Source: Acidimicrobiales bacterium
GTDB taxonomy: Bacteria > Actinomycetota > Acidimicrobiia > Acidimicrobiales > SZUA-35
Assembly: GCA_028285495.1 (NCBI GenBank)
Contig: JANQPB010000042.1
Coordinates: forward strand, 62,001-126,000
Length of the DNA: 64,000 nucleotides
Direction: 5' to 3'
In this document: piece by piece, positions 53,188-61,466 of the stretch
Position numbering within the stretch: position 1 is the stretch's first letter
Layout: the number at the start of each line of letters is the position of its first letter
The notes under the pieces: model-generated
Databases searched by the model: none
Seen by the model: the letters and a program-made list of their open reading frames with translations, nothing else
What the model was told of the DNA's origin: nothing
Made by a program: the position numbers and the translations under genes

Positions 53188-53925
53188 TCAGGTCTCCGGC
53201 GGGGTGATGTCGACCTCGAGGCCGTAGTCGCTGATGGACATCCGCCACGAGCTGACGGCGTCGCCGATGGGGAGCTCGAAGCGGAGGAGCGACAGGCGGT
53301 CCGTCTCGGCGTCGATCCAGGCGTCGACGGTGGTGGCCTCGCCGATCAGGCCACCCGTCAGCACTTCGACCCGCTCCGCCGACACCGTGGCCTCGACCCG
53401 GCGCCACGGGCCGTCGCCGTCGGGCCCGTCCTCGCCGTCGGACTCGGCCTCCTCGTCGACCAGGGTGGCGGTCGGTGACACCTCGGTGAGGAGGCCGGCG
53501 AAGCCCTCGTCCGGGTCGAACAGCACGGCTGGATCGAACGTGAAGGTGTCGGGGGCCTCGGTCCAGTCGCCGGTCAGCGGGTTGGTGAACCAGACGGTCC
53601 CGTCGATGGCGATCGCCCCGACCTCGGTGGTGAAGCCGAGGGCATCGACGGTCAGCACGGCGTCGGCCGACGACGGGCGGGCGATCCGGCCGTCGGCGGC
53701 GAGGAACAGGAGCTGACCGGCATCGTCGATCGGCACCGGTGCGCCCTCCTGCGACAGCTCGAACGCCGCGGTCTCGACCGAGCCCATGGCCGCGGCCGCA
53801 TCGGTCAGGACCGACTCGGCGGTGAGCGGCGCGACGCCGTCGCCGCCGTCGTCGTCCGACGAGCAGGCGCCGGCCAGCACCACCGCCGCGAGCAGGGCGA
53901 GCGCGAGACGTGTCGGAGACCTCAT
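53188..53925 (-). CDS. LppX/LprG-family lipoprotein
   Basis: 245 residues with start at the ATG preceded 7 nt upstream by TAGGAT; the earlier in-frame start lacks such a signal. Signal and lipobox: LALLAAVVLAGACSSDD. The rest has the half-barrel lipid-binding pattern: SVLTDAAAAMGSVETAAFEL, WFTNPLTGDWTEAPDTF, and the final strand DAVSSWRMSISDYGLEVDI. Predicted lipid carrier on the outer face of the membrane, acting with the MFS protein encoded 3 nt downstream. Confidence 0.82.
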   Translation of the reverse strand: MRSPTRLALALLAAVVLAGACSSDDDGGDGVAPLTAESVLTDAAAAMGSVETAAFELSQEGAPVPIDDAGQLLFLAADGRIARPSSADAVLTVDALGFTTEVGAIAIDGTVWFTNPLTGDWTEAPDTFTFDPAVLFDPDEGFAGLLTEVSPTATLVDEEAESDGEDGPDGDGPWRRVEATVSAERVEVLTGGLIGEATTVDAWIDAETDRLSLLRFELPIGDAVSSWRMSISDYGLEVDITPPET

Positions 53926-53932
53926 GGCTCGC

Positions 53933-53938
53933 ATCCTA
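53933..53938 (-). promoter_or_regulatory. -10 element TAGGAT of the LprG-like gene
   Basis: TAGGAT ends 7 nt before the ATG at 53925 (minus strand). Confidence 0.45.
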
Positions 53939-53978
53939 CGGCCTGTGCCGCCTCGGCCCGGGGCGGGCCGAGGCCGTT

Positions 53979-54641
53979 TCACCAGCCTCGGTCGACCCAC
54001 TCCTGGAGGTGGGGGCGCTCGGTGCCGATCGTCGTGTCGTCGCCGTGGCCCGGCAGCACCAGGGTGTCCGGCGGGAGGGTGAACAGGCGCCGGTCGATCG
54101 ACTCGATGATCGTGTCGAAGTCGCCGCCCTCGAACTTGGTCGCACCCGGCCCTCCGGGGAACAGCGTGTCGCCGGAGAAGACCAGCGGCTTGTCGACCAG
54201 CTGGAAGCAGATCGAACCAGGGGTGTGGCCCGGGGTGGTGATCGTGTGGAGGGCGGCCCGGCCGAACTCGATGCGGCTGTCGTCCTCGAGGAGGTAGTCG
54301 TAGCTCGGCAGCATCGCCGCATCGGCGGCGGTCACGCCGACCTCGTAGCCCGCATCACGCACGGCCGGAACCGCCTGGATGTGGTCCCAGTGCCCGTGGG
54401 TCTCGAGCACGGTGCGCACGCCGAGGGTGCGGCAGAGCTCGAGCAGCATCTCGTGCTCGTTGGCCGCGTCGAGCAGCACGGCCTCGCCGGTGTGGCGACA
54501 GCGGATCACGAACACGTTGTTGTCGACCGGGCCGACGACCACCTTGTGGACCTCGACATCGGTGTCCGACCAGTGCAGGGTCGACGGGGGAGGGGTCGAC
54601 GGACCCGGATCGGTCGTCTCGTCAGCCGTATCATCAGCCAT
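53979..54641 (-). CDS. MBL-fold metallo-hydrolase (glyoxalase II-like)
   Basis: 220 residues. Metal ligands: THGHWDHIQAV, HTITTPGHTPGSICF, SGDTLFPGG and the final LPGHGDDTTIG. The fold and LLDAANEHEMLLELC match hydroxyacylglutathione hydrolase-like proteins; in an actinobacterium the natural substrate would be a mycothiol thioester or persulfide. The -10 TAGGGT (54648-54653) overlaps the LysR stop codon. Confidence 0.88.
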   Translation of the reverse strand: MADDTADETTDPGPSTPPPSTLHWSDTDVEVHKVVVGPVDNNVFVIRCRHTGEAVLLDAANEHEMLLELCRTLGVRTVLETHGHWDHIQAVPAVRDAGYEVGVTAADAAMLPSYDYLLEDDSRIEFGRAALHTITTPGHTPGSICFQLVDKPLVFSGDTLFPGGPGATKFEGGDFDTIIESIDRRLFTLPPDTLVLPGHGDDTTIGTERPHLQEWVDRGW

Positions 54642-54647
54642 GGCTGA

Positions 54648-54653
54648 ACCCTA
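54648..54653 (-). promoter_or_regulatory. -10 element TAGGGT of the MBL gene, overlapping the LysR stop
   Basis: TAGGGT starts with the TAG stop of the upstream lysR gene and lies exactly 6 nt before the ATG at 54641. Confidence 0.5.
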
Positions 54654-55532
54654 ACCGACGGTGCCGATCGCGACCGATCCCGGGGCTCCGAGCACCCGCT
54701 GGAGGTCGGCGAGCAGTTCGGCCACCTCGGGCGAGGCCTCGCCGGGGGCGAGTCGGGCCACCTGGTTGACCGGCTGCAGGGGATCGACTGTGTCGCCCCG
54801 GGGCCAGTCGATGACCTCGCCGATGACCGATCGGCCCGAGAGCGCAGCCACGCCGAGGCCGGCCTCGACCGCGGCGATCACGCTCGCCGTGCTCCGACCG
54901 GAGAAGGCGACCGACGATGCGATGCCGGCCCGCTGCAACACCCGCTGGGCCCTGGCCCGGTAGAAGCCCTGGTCGCCGAACGTCACCAGCGGCACCGGAC
55001 CCTCGTCGTAGGTCCACTCGGGCGACGAGATCCAGCGCTGCTCGTCGACCCACAGCACCGTGTCGCCCGCTCGGCGATCGTCGAGCTCGGTCTGGATCAG
55101 GACCAGGTCGAGGCGACCGGCGTTCAGCCGCTCCTCGAGCGCGAGGCTGGTGTCGATCTGGACCTCGATCGTCAGGTCGGGGTGGATCCGGTTGAACCGG
55201 CCGATGACCGGGCCGAGCAGGTGGGCGCTGACCTCCTCGGTGGCGCCGAGGCGGATCGTGCCCGAGAGCTGCGAGCCGGTCAGGCGGGCGACGGCCTCGT
55301 CGTGGGTGTCGAGGATGCTCCTGGCGTAGCGGAGCAGCTCCTCGCCGTCGCGCGACGCCCGGATCGATCGACCGTTGCGGACCAGCAGGTTGCGGCCGAT
55401 CCGCTCCTCGAGCCGCTTGATGCGCCAGCTCACGGCCGACTGGCTGGTGGCCAACTGCTCGGCCGCCCTGGTCATGCCGCCGGTGTCGACCACGGCGGCG
55501 AGGGTCCTCAGCGATTCGATGTCGAGCTGCAC
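54651..55532 (-). CDS. LysR-family transcriptional regulator
   Basis: 293 residues from a GTG. N-terminal winged HTH: LRTLAAVVDTGGMTRAAEQL, ATSQSAVSWRIKRLEERIG and LLVRNGRSI. The rest is the two-lobed effector-binding domain. TACGCT lies 6 nt before the GTG (55539-55544), so it is probably leaderless. Divergent from a tiny frame (55627-55788) that has no recognised function, so its target is unclear; regulation of the MBL gene behind it is possible. Confidence 0.93.
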   Translation of the reverse strand: MQLDIESLRTLAAVVDTGGMTRAAEQLATSQSAVSWRIKRLEERIGRNLLVRNGRSIRASRDGEELLRYARSILDTHDEAVARLTGSQLSGTIRLGATEEVSAHLLGPVIGRFNRIHPDLTIEVQIDTSLALEERLNAGRLDLVLIQTELDDRRAGDTVLWVDEQRWISSPEWTYDEGPVPLVTFGDQGFYRARAQRVLQRAGIASSVAFSGRSTASVIAAVEAGLGVAALSGRSVIGEVIDWPRGDTVDPLQPVNQVARLAPGEASPEVAELLADLQRVLGAPGSVAIGTVG

Positions 55533-55538
55533 GCCTCC

Positions 55539-55544
55539 AGCGTA
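55539..55544 (-). promoter_or_regulatory. -10 element TACGCT of the LysR gene
   Basis: TACGCT lies exactly 6 nt before the GTG at 55532 (minus strand). The GGAGGC between them resembles a ribosome site, so an alternative promoter further upstream is possible. Confidence 0.45.
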
Positions 55545-55626
55545 GCCGAAACCATGACGGAAATCGATCGAAAGTAGTGGTGATCCGAGGTTGAGTCATG
55601 GACGATTCGGGTCGAGACTAGATGGC

Positions 55627-55788
55627 ATGAACTCCCTCGCCACCAGCACCGCCCACCTCCGCCCGGGCGCCGATGGCCTCCGCGAGGCCCTCGGTCCGGG
55701 GTTCGCCATGGTCGCCCCGACCGAGGCGACGCTGCTCACCGCGTCCGGTCACCGACCGGTCAGGGCCGGCGGACGCCGCCGCCACTGA
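55627..55788 (+). CDS. Small open frame divergent from lysR (uncertain gene)
   Basis: 53 residues from an ATG, MNSLATSTAHLRPGADGLRE continuing to a basic C-terminus (RAGGRRRH). The first 45 residues have ordinary composition, the end looks non-coding. It sits where a LysR target gene would be. It could be a short gene, a remnant of a decayed target gene, or chance. Confidence 0.3.
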   Translation: MNSLATSTAHLRPGADGLREALGPGFAMVAPTEATLLTASGHRPVRAGGRRRH

Positions 55789-55845
55789 TACCCGCCCGGG
55801 GGGACCGATCCGGCCTCCGGGTCGCGCTCGGTCCTCGTCCGGGAC

Positions 55846-55926
55846 GACGGCTCAGTCGACGTCCTCCGGGAGGACGGCTCAGTCGACGTCCTCGGGGAGG
55901 ACGGCTCAGTCGACGTCCTCCGGGAG
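55846..55926. repeat. 27-bp tandem repeat (3 copies) covering the thioesterase stop codon
   Basis: Copies at 55846-55872, 55873-55899 and 55900-55926 differ by one base. On the minus strand each copy encodes the end of the thioesterase gene including its TGA (stops at 55906, 55879, 55852). Only the first stop is used. The unit also contains CTCC-GGGAG and GTCGAC palindromes. Confidence 0.92.
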
Positions 55927-56853
55927 GACGATGAACGCCTCCTGGGCCACCGATGCCACGAGCTCGCCATCGAGCGTCAGCAGGTCGCCACGGGCCAGGC
56001 CCCGGCCTCGGCTGGTGGCCACCGCGTGATGGGTGAGCCGCAACCACGAGTCGACCGCCACCGGCCGGTGGAACCACAGCGCATGGTCGAGGCTGAGGAT
56101 GTCCGCCCCCTCGTCGGTCCAGCTCCGGCCGTGGGGGTAGAGCACGACGTCGCTGATCGTCTTGTCGCTCATCCAGGCCAGCAGCGCCGCCGACCACACC
56201 GGATCGGCCGGGTCGTGGCCCGGTACCGGCCCGGTCATCCGCAGCCAGACATCGATCCGGTCCGGCATCGCCGCCCGGCGATCGGTCGGGGGTGGATCCT
56301 GGATGCGGAGATCGATCGGCAGGTCCTCCGCGAACCACGGGTGATCGTCACGATCGCTGAGCTCGGCCACCCACTGGCGATAGCCCGGTAGCCGCTCCGG
56401 ATCGACGGCGGCGTCGGCCGCCCCAACCGCCGGCCTCGGATGGATCGGCCCCGGGCGGTCGACCTGGAACGACAGCAGCTGGCGGAAGACCTCGCGTTCG
56501 CCCTGGACGGCGGTCACCGACCGGTGGCTGGCCGTGCGTCCGTCCCGAACCCGCTCGACGCGGTACTCGATCGGCGTCCTGGGCGTGCCCGTGCGGAGGA
56601 AGTAGGCGTGCAACGAGTGCGGGTGACGCCCGGGCTCCACCGTGGCCGCCGCCGCCAGCAGGGCCTGGGCCAGGAACTGGCCGCCGTAGACCTGCCGGTC
56701 GCGATCGGTCGGCGTGCGCCCGACGAAGCGGTCGATCGGACCCCGCCCGCCGTCACCGTCGGCGTCCACCGGGTCGGCGACGGGATCGACGTCGAGCAGC
56801 TCGATCAGACCGGCGACGTCGAGCGACTCCCCCGAGCCGGGTGGCCGGCCCAT
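55906..56853 (-). CDS. Acyl-CoA thioesterase II (TesB-like)
   Basis: 315 residues, double hot-dog fold. Conserved pieces: QVYGGQFLAQALLAAAATV, HSLHAYFLRTG, IEYRVERVRDGRTASHRSV, and in the second half SLDHALWFHRP with DSWLRLTHHAVATSRGRGLA and the catalytic D-x-Q region. It hydrolyses acyl-CoA to free acid. Its ATG overlaps the ABC ATPase stop (TGATG), so it is coupled to the ABC operon. Its 3' end is repeated in tandem. Confidence 0.92.
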   Translation of the reverse strand: MGRPPGSGESLDVAGLIELLDVDPVADPVDADGDGGRGPIDRFVGRTPTDRDRQVYGGQFLAQALLAAAATVEPGRHPHSLHAYFLRTGTPRTPIEYRVERVRDGRTASHRSVTAVQGEREVFRQLLSFQVDRPGPIHPRPAVGAADAAVDPERLPGYRQWVAELSDRDDHPWFAEDLPIDLRIQDPPPTDRRAAMPDRIDVWLRMTGPVPGHDPADPVWSAALLAWMSDKTISDVVLYPHGRSWTDEGADILSLDHALWFHRPVAVDSWLRLTHHAVATSRGRGLARGDLLTLDGELVASVAQEAFIVLPEDVD

Positions 56854-57602
56854 CAGCGGTCGACGGCCTGGCTCAGCACGCCGTCGCCGAGGTCGAGCAC
56901 CCGATCGGCCACCGCGGCCAGGGCCGGGTCGTGGGTGGCGACGACCGCGGCGATGCCGTCGGCCCGGACCAGACCGGCCAGCAGATCGATGACGTCGCGC
57001 CCGGTCTGGGAGTCGAGCTGTCCGGTCGGCTCGTCGGCCAGCAGCAACCCCGGCCGATTGGCCAGCGCTCGAGCGATCGCCACCCGCTGTTGCTCGCCGC
57101 CGGACAGCTCGCCGGGGCGGTGGGCCATCCGATCGGCCAGACCGACGAGGTCGAGCAGGTCTTCGGCCCGCTCCCTCCGCTCGGCCACGCCCGACCGGGC
57201 CAGCCGCAGCGGCACCTCGACGTTCTCCCTGGCCGTCAGCATCGGGATCAGGCCGAAGGACTGGAAGATGAAGCCCATCCGCGTCCGCCGCAGCACGGCC
57301 CGGTCGCCCTCGTCGAGCTCGTCGAGCGGGCGACCGTCGATCCGGACCGTTCCGGCCGTCGGCTCGTCGAGCCCGCCGAGCAGGTTGAGCATCGTCGTCT
57401 TGCCGCTACCTGACCGACCGCGGACGACCACGACCTCCCCGCCGTCGACGGTCAGGTCGACACCGCGCAGGGCCCGGACCGGCACGGCTCCGTCGTAGGT
57501 CCGATCGAGCCCCGAGGCCTGCAGCACCGGGGCCGCCGGGGCGCCGACGCCGCCATGGCCGCCACGCACCGCCGACCCCTCCCGATCCTCCGCATCAGCC
57601 AT
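56853..57602 (-). CDS. ABC transporter ATPase (LolD/MacB type), second of the operon
   Basis: 249 residues. Walker A GRSGSGKTT, Q-loop FQSFGLIPMLT, signature ELSGGEQQRVAIARALA, Walker B LLLADEPTGQLD and the switch His in VATHDP. This subfamily works with FtsX-like permeases as mechanotransmission or lipoprotein/lipid export systems. Overlaps the upstream ATPase by 8 nt and the thioesterase by 3 nt. Confidence 0.93.
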   Translation of the reverse strand: MADAEDREGSAVRGGHGGVGAPAAPVLQASGLDRTYDGAVPVRALRGVDLTVDGGEVVVVRGRSGSGKTTMLNLLGGLDEPTAGTVRIDGRPLDELDEGDRAVLRRTRMGFIFQSFGLIPMLTARENVEVPLRLARSGVAERRERAEDLLDLVGLADRMAHRPGELSGGEQQRVAIARALANRPGLLLADEPTGQLDSQTGRDVIDLLAGLVRADGIAAVVATHDPALAAVADRVLDLGDGVLSQAVDR

Positions 57603-58515
57603 CGTTCGGCCGCTCCCGGTCCGGCCAGACCTTGATGTGGTCGGGGTCGAGCGACAGCCGGACCCGGTGCTCCAGGTCGAGCGCCTCCAGGTAGTCCCGC
57701 GGGAGCTGCAGGCGCCCGGTGCGGTCGAGCACGGCGAACTCCCTGGCCTCGGCCCCGAACGGGTCCTCCCGCAGCACCTCGCTCGACGTCCGGCCGTCGC
57801 GGATGGCGACCGTGCGGGTGACGCGCTCGGCGATGAGCGGGTCGTGGGTGACGATGACCATCGTCAGGCCCCGCTCGGCGTTGATCTCCCGGAGCAGCTC
57901 GATCACCTCGCCGGCGGTCGCCGAGTCGAGCTCGCCGGTCGGCTCGTCGGCCAGCAGCACCCGGGGCTCGTTGGCGACGGCGACGGCGATGGCCACCCGC
58001 TGCTGCTCACCGCCGGACAGCCGGGTCGGGGTGTGGTCGAGGCGGTCGCCGAGCCCGACCCGCTCGAGCAGCTCGACCGCCCGGTCGCGGCGGTCCCCGG
58101 CCGACCGCCCGTCGAGGGCCATCGGCAGCTCGACGTTGTCGAGCGCCGACAGGTAGGGGAGGAGGTTCCTGGCGGTCTGCTGCCAGATGAAGCCGACGAC
58201 CCGACGCCGGTACCGCACCCGCTCACGGCCCGACAGCCGCAGCAGGTCGAGACCGTCGACCCGGGCCTCGCCGGCCGATGGGACGTCGACGCCGCCGAGG
58301 ATGTTGAGCAGGGTCGACTTGCCACTGCCAGACGCCCCGACGATGGCGATCATCTCGCCCCGGTCGACGACCAGGTCGAGGCCCTGGAGGGCGACCGCCT
58401 CCAGCTCGGCCGTCTTGTAGATCCGGACGAGGTTGTCGCACACGATGACCGGTTCGCCGCCGTCTGATCGGCGGTCGAACGGGGCGTGGGGTCGGGGTTC
58501 GGCCGTTGCCGTCAT
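57595..58515 (-). CDS. ABC transporter ATPase (MacB type), first of the operon
   Basis: 306 residues; the long in-frame extension upstream is a shadow of the permease gene, and the ATG at 58515 overlaps its stop by 4 nt. Walker A GASGSGKST, signature RLSGGEQQRVAIAVAVA, Walker B VLLADEPTGELD, switch His IVTHDP. A C-terminal extension (about 245-306) contains RTGRLQLPRDYLEAL, an AbrB/SpoVT-like strand, not found in the second ATPase. Confidence 0.92.
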   Translation of the reverse strand: MTATAEPRPHAPFDRRSDGGEPVIVCDNLVRIYKTAELEAVALQGLDLVVDRGEMIAIVGASGSGKSTLLNILGGVDVPSAGEARVDGLDLLRLSGRERVRYRRRVVGFIWQQTARNLLPYLSALDNVELPMALDGRSAGDRRDRAVELLERVGLGDRLDHTPTRLSGGEQQRVAIAVAVANEPRVLLADEPTGELDSATAGEVIELLREINAERGLTMVIVTHDPLIAERVTRTVAIRDGRTSSEVLREDPFGAEAREFAVLDRTGRLQLPRDYLEALDLEHRVRLSLDPDHIKVWPDRERPNDG

Positions 58516-61466
58516 TGGTGCCCTCCGGTGGCGACGATAGTCCGACCCGCCGCCCGCCGGTCCAGGCGAGCGGCGGCCAGGATGGTGAGCGCGGCTGCGA
58601 CGACGACGGCGCCGGCCACGGCGGTGAGGGTCGGCAGATCGACGGCCAGCTCGACCGGGAGACGCCGCCCCTGGCGGCCGACGAACGCCGGATCGGGGCT
58701 GGCGAACGGGGTCAGGTCGACCGCAGGCCGCAGCACCCTGGTCAGGACCGCAGCGAGGATCGTCCCGGCGACGGTGGCCAGCACCGTCGGGGTCAGCTGC
58801 TCGATGACGGTCACGGCCGCAGCCTGACGGCGCCGCAGGCCGAGCGTGGTCAGCAGGCCGAGGTCGCGGTGACGGGCCGGCGCCGTCAGCCCGAGACCGG
58901 CAACGGCTGCGGCCAGGGCCAGCAGCAGCCCGTAGGCGCCGAGGGTCGTCAGGCCCCGCAGACCCCAGACCGCGAGCGGATCGCGTTCGGTGGCGGCCAC
59001 CAGGGCAAGGCGGGAACGGATCCGGGATCCGGGACCGGTCGAGGCCACCCGATCGCGGAGCTCGTCGTCGGCGACGGGATCGGCCAGGCGCAGCACCGTC
59101 GGGGGCAGAGGACCGCCCCGCCTCTCGCCGATCGCGTCGAGATCGACCAGCAGGGTCGGCCGGTCGAGCGGCACGCCCGGGAAGCGGTCGGCGAGCCGTC
59201 GCAGCTCGACCTCGACGTCGGTTCCGTCGAGTGTCAGCACCAGCGTGCTGCCGATCGTCGGTGGGTCGGTCAAGGGCCCGACGGCCACCGCCGCCACGGG
59301 GTCGCTCGTCGCGCCGGTCCCGGTCGGGGGCCGGGTGAGCGTGTCCAGCACCTCGTCCCCGGCCGACTCGTCCGGTGCGTCGGCCAGGACGGTCGCAACG
59401 GCGGCGCTCTCGATCGCCACCACGTCGATGCGTCGCCGGTCGCCCCCGGCCGACGCGTCGGCGGTCCGGTCGAGCTCGGTCACGGCCGCGGCCGGGTACG
59501 TCGCGACCCGGGCGTGGCGGTCGGCCAGCGCCGGAGCCAGGGCCAGGAGGTCGGGGTCGAGCGGGGCGCCGTCGGCCTGACTGCTGACCTCGACGTCGCC
59601 GCCGACGGCCAACCAGCCCTGGTCGAGTCGTGCGGAGACCACCGTCGTCCACACGCTGCCGGCCAACCCGGCCAGCCCGACGGCGAGGATCAGCACCACC
59701 ATCGACGACCGGGCCGCCCGCCCCTCGGCCGCCAGGAGGCGGAAACCGAGGAAGCCGACGGCGCTGCGGCGGCCCGCCGTCGCCGCCGCCAGCAGCCGGG
59801 TCAGCGGCGCCAGCAACCGGAGGGCGACGGCGACGAAGCCACCCCCGACCAGGATCGGCGTCGCCGCGAGGAGGAGATCGAGGTCGCCGGCCTCGTCGAG
59901 ACCGCCGCGGTTGTCGCGCCGGCTCACCAGGAAGGCGGCGCCGGCGGCCAGGACGATCAGGGTGCCGTCGCGGACGGCCAGCCGAGCCCTGCGCAACCGC
60001 GGTCGGACGCCGACGACCCGACCGGCCGGGCCGGAGCCGGCGGCGACGGCGGCCGCCGTCGCCGCGATCGTGGCGACCACGACGACGACGGCCAGGACGG
60101 CGCCGGCCACGACGCCCCGCCTGGCCGGACCGTCCGGCACGAGCAGCACGGCCGCCGCAACCCCGGCCGCCGCGCCGACGCCGGTGACGACCAGGGCCAC
60201 CAGGCCGGCGGCGCCGACCACGGTGCCCCGACCGACGCCTCGCTCGAGCAACAGGCGCCACGTGTCGGCCTGACGGGTCAGCGTCAGCCCGGTGAGGACC
60301 CACACCGCCGCCGCGGCGACGAGGACCGCACCGGCGAAGGCGACCGACAGCAGGGCGACGGTCAGCCGGCGCTGCTCCAGGTGGGCGTCGAGCACCGCCG
60401 GCAGTCGGGTGACGATCTCCCCGTCGAGCGTCTCCATCGTGTCGAGGTCGGCCAGGAGGGCCTCGGCCCCGTCCGTTCCGATCCGGTCGGCCAGCACGGG
60501 GTGGCGCCAGGCGTAGTCGTAGCGCACCTCGAGGGCGCTGCGCAGCAGGCGTCGGTAGCTGTCCGGGGCGAGCAGGCCGGTGGCATCGACGATGCGGAGG
60601 TCGGCGTTCTCGGTGACGTTGGGGCGGTGGAGGGCGGTGTCGCCGAACCAGTAGTCGTCGTCGGCCTCGGTCAGCTCGACGATGCCGGCGATCTCGAGCA
60701 CCAGCCGCTCCTCGAGCAGCTGGTCGAAGGCGAAGGCCCAGGCCGGGGCGACGATGTCCGGTCGGAGGATGGCCCGGTCGCCGACGGCCAGCAGCAGGTC
60801 GTCCGCAGTCTTGGCGGTGACCGCCGTCTGGTGGACCGGCACGTCGGTCGCCCGGCAGTCGACGTCCGGGCTGAACTCGAAGCCATCGACGGCCAGGCGA
60901 TCGGCCGGGCAGTCGACACCGAGCAGGATCGTCACCGGATCCTGCGCCGTCGGCAGGGTCCCCTCGACCAGGGTGAGCTGATCGTCGATGCCCTGCTGGG
61001 CCCGGAAGCGAAACGACAGGATGAAGGGCCCGTCGTCCTGGTCGGGGAACGAACCGACGCGGTACGGCGGCGAGTCGACCACGAACTGTCTCGGCCCGAG
61101 GATCGCCGCCACCGACGGGGGCACCGACTCGTCCAGGAATCGCTGACCCCGCTCGTCGATCTGGCGGAACGGGTCCTCGGGCGGGCCCGCTCCGAGCCGG
61201 CTGCCGAGCTCCTGGACGATGCTCCGCTCGATCGGGCGGCCGTCGGCAACCGAGCGCCGGACGTCCTCGGTCGACACCGAGTGAAGCAGCCGATCGGCCC
61301 CGGCCAGCAGGAGGGCCCCACCGGTGACGATGAGGGCGATGCCGAGCGCCAGCAGCGGTTCGGCCCGGGCCAGTCTGGTCCACAGCCGCACCGCCGCCGC
61401 GGCCGAGTGCAGCCGGGGCCCGGCGCCTCCCGCACCGACCGACGAGCGGGTCCGGCGGCCGGTCAT
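58512..61466 (-). CDS. FtsX-like ABC permease, long form
   Basis: 984 residues from the ATG at 61466 that overlaps the preceding stop as ATGA. An N-terminal membrane segment (LLALGIALIVTGGALLLAG), a large outer domain with FQEL-type segments, two FtsX/MacB-type three-helix units (for example VALLSVAFAGAVLVAAAAV, and near the end GAYGLLLALAAAVAGLGL) and a fused second permease half. Probably works with one or both ATPases to move a lipid or peptide substrate. Confidence 0.85.
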   Translation of the reverse strand: MTGRRTRSSVGAGGAGPRLHSAAAAVRLWTRLARAEPLLALGIALIVTGGALLLAGADRLLHSVSTEDVRRSVADGRPIERSIVQELGSRLGAGPPEDPFRQIDERGQRFLDESVPPSVAAILGPRQFVVDSPPYRVGSFPDQDDGPFILSFRFRAQQGIDDQLTLVEGTLPTAQDPVTILLGVDCPADRLAVDGFEFSPDVDCRATDVPVHQTAVTAKTADDLLLAVGDRAILRPDIVAPAWAFAFDQLLEERLVLEIAGIVELTEADDDYWFGDTALHRPNVTENADLRIVDATGLLAPDSYRRLLRSALEVRYDYAWRHPVLADRIGTDGAEALLADLDTMETLDGEIVTRLPAVLDAHLEQRRLTVALLSVAFAGAVLVAAAAVWVLTGLTLTRQADTWRLLLERGVGRGTVVGAAGLVALVVTGVGAAAGVAAAVLLVPDGPARRGVVAGAVLAVVVVVATIAATAAAVAAGSGPAGRVVGVRPRLRRARLAVRDGTLIVLAAGAAFLVSRRDNRGGLDEAGDLDLLLAATPILVGGGFVAVALRLLAPLTRLLAAATAGRRSAVGFLGFRLLAAEGRAARSSMVVLILAVGLAGLAGSVWTTVVSARLDQGWLAVGGDVEVSSQADGAPLDPDLLALAPALADRHARVATYPAAAVTELDRTADASAGGDRRRIDVVAIESAAVATVLADAPDESAGDEVLDTLTRPPTGTGATSDPVAAVAVGPLTDPPTIGSTLVLTLDGTDVEVELRRLADRFPGVPLDRPTLLVDLDAIGERRGGPLPPTVLRLADPVADDELRDRVASTGPGSRIRSRLALVAATERDPLAVWGLRGLTTLGAYGLLLALAAAVAGLGLTAPARHRDLGLLTTLGLRRRQAAAVTVIEQLTPTVLATVAGTILAAVLTRVLRPAVDLTPFASPDPAFVGRQGRRLPVELAVDLPTLTAVAGAVVVAAALTILAAARLDRRAAGRTIVATGGHQ

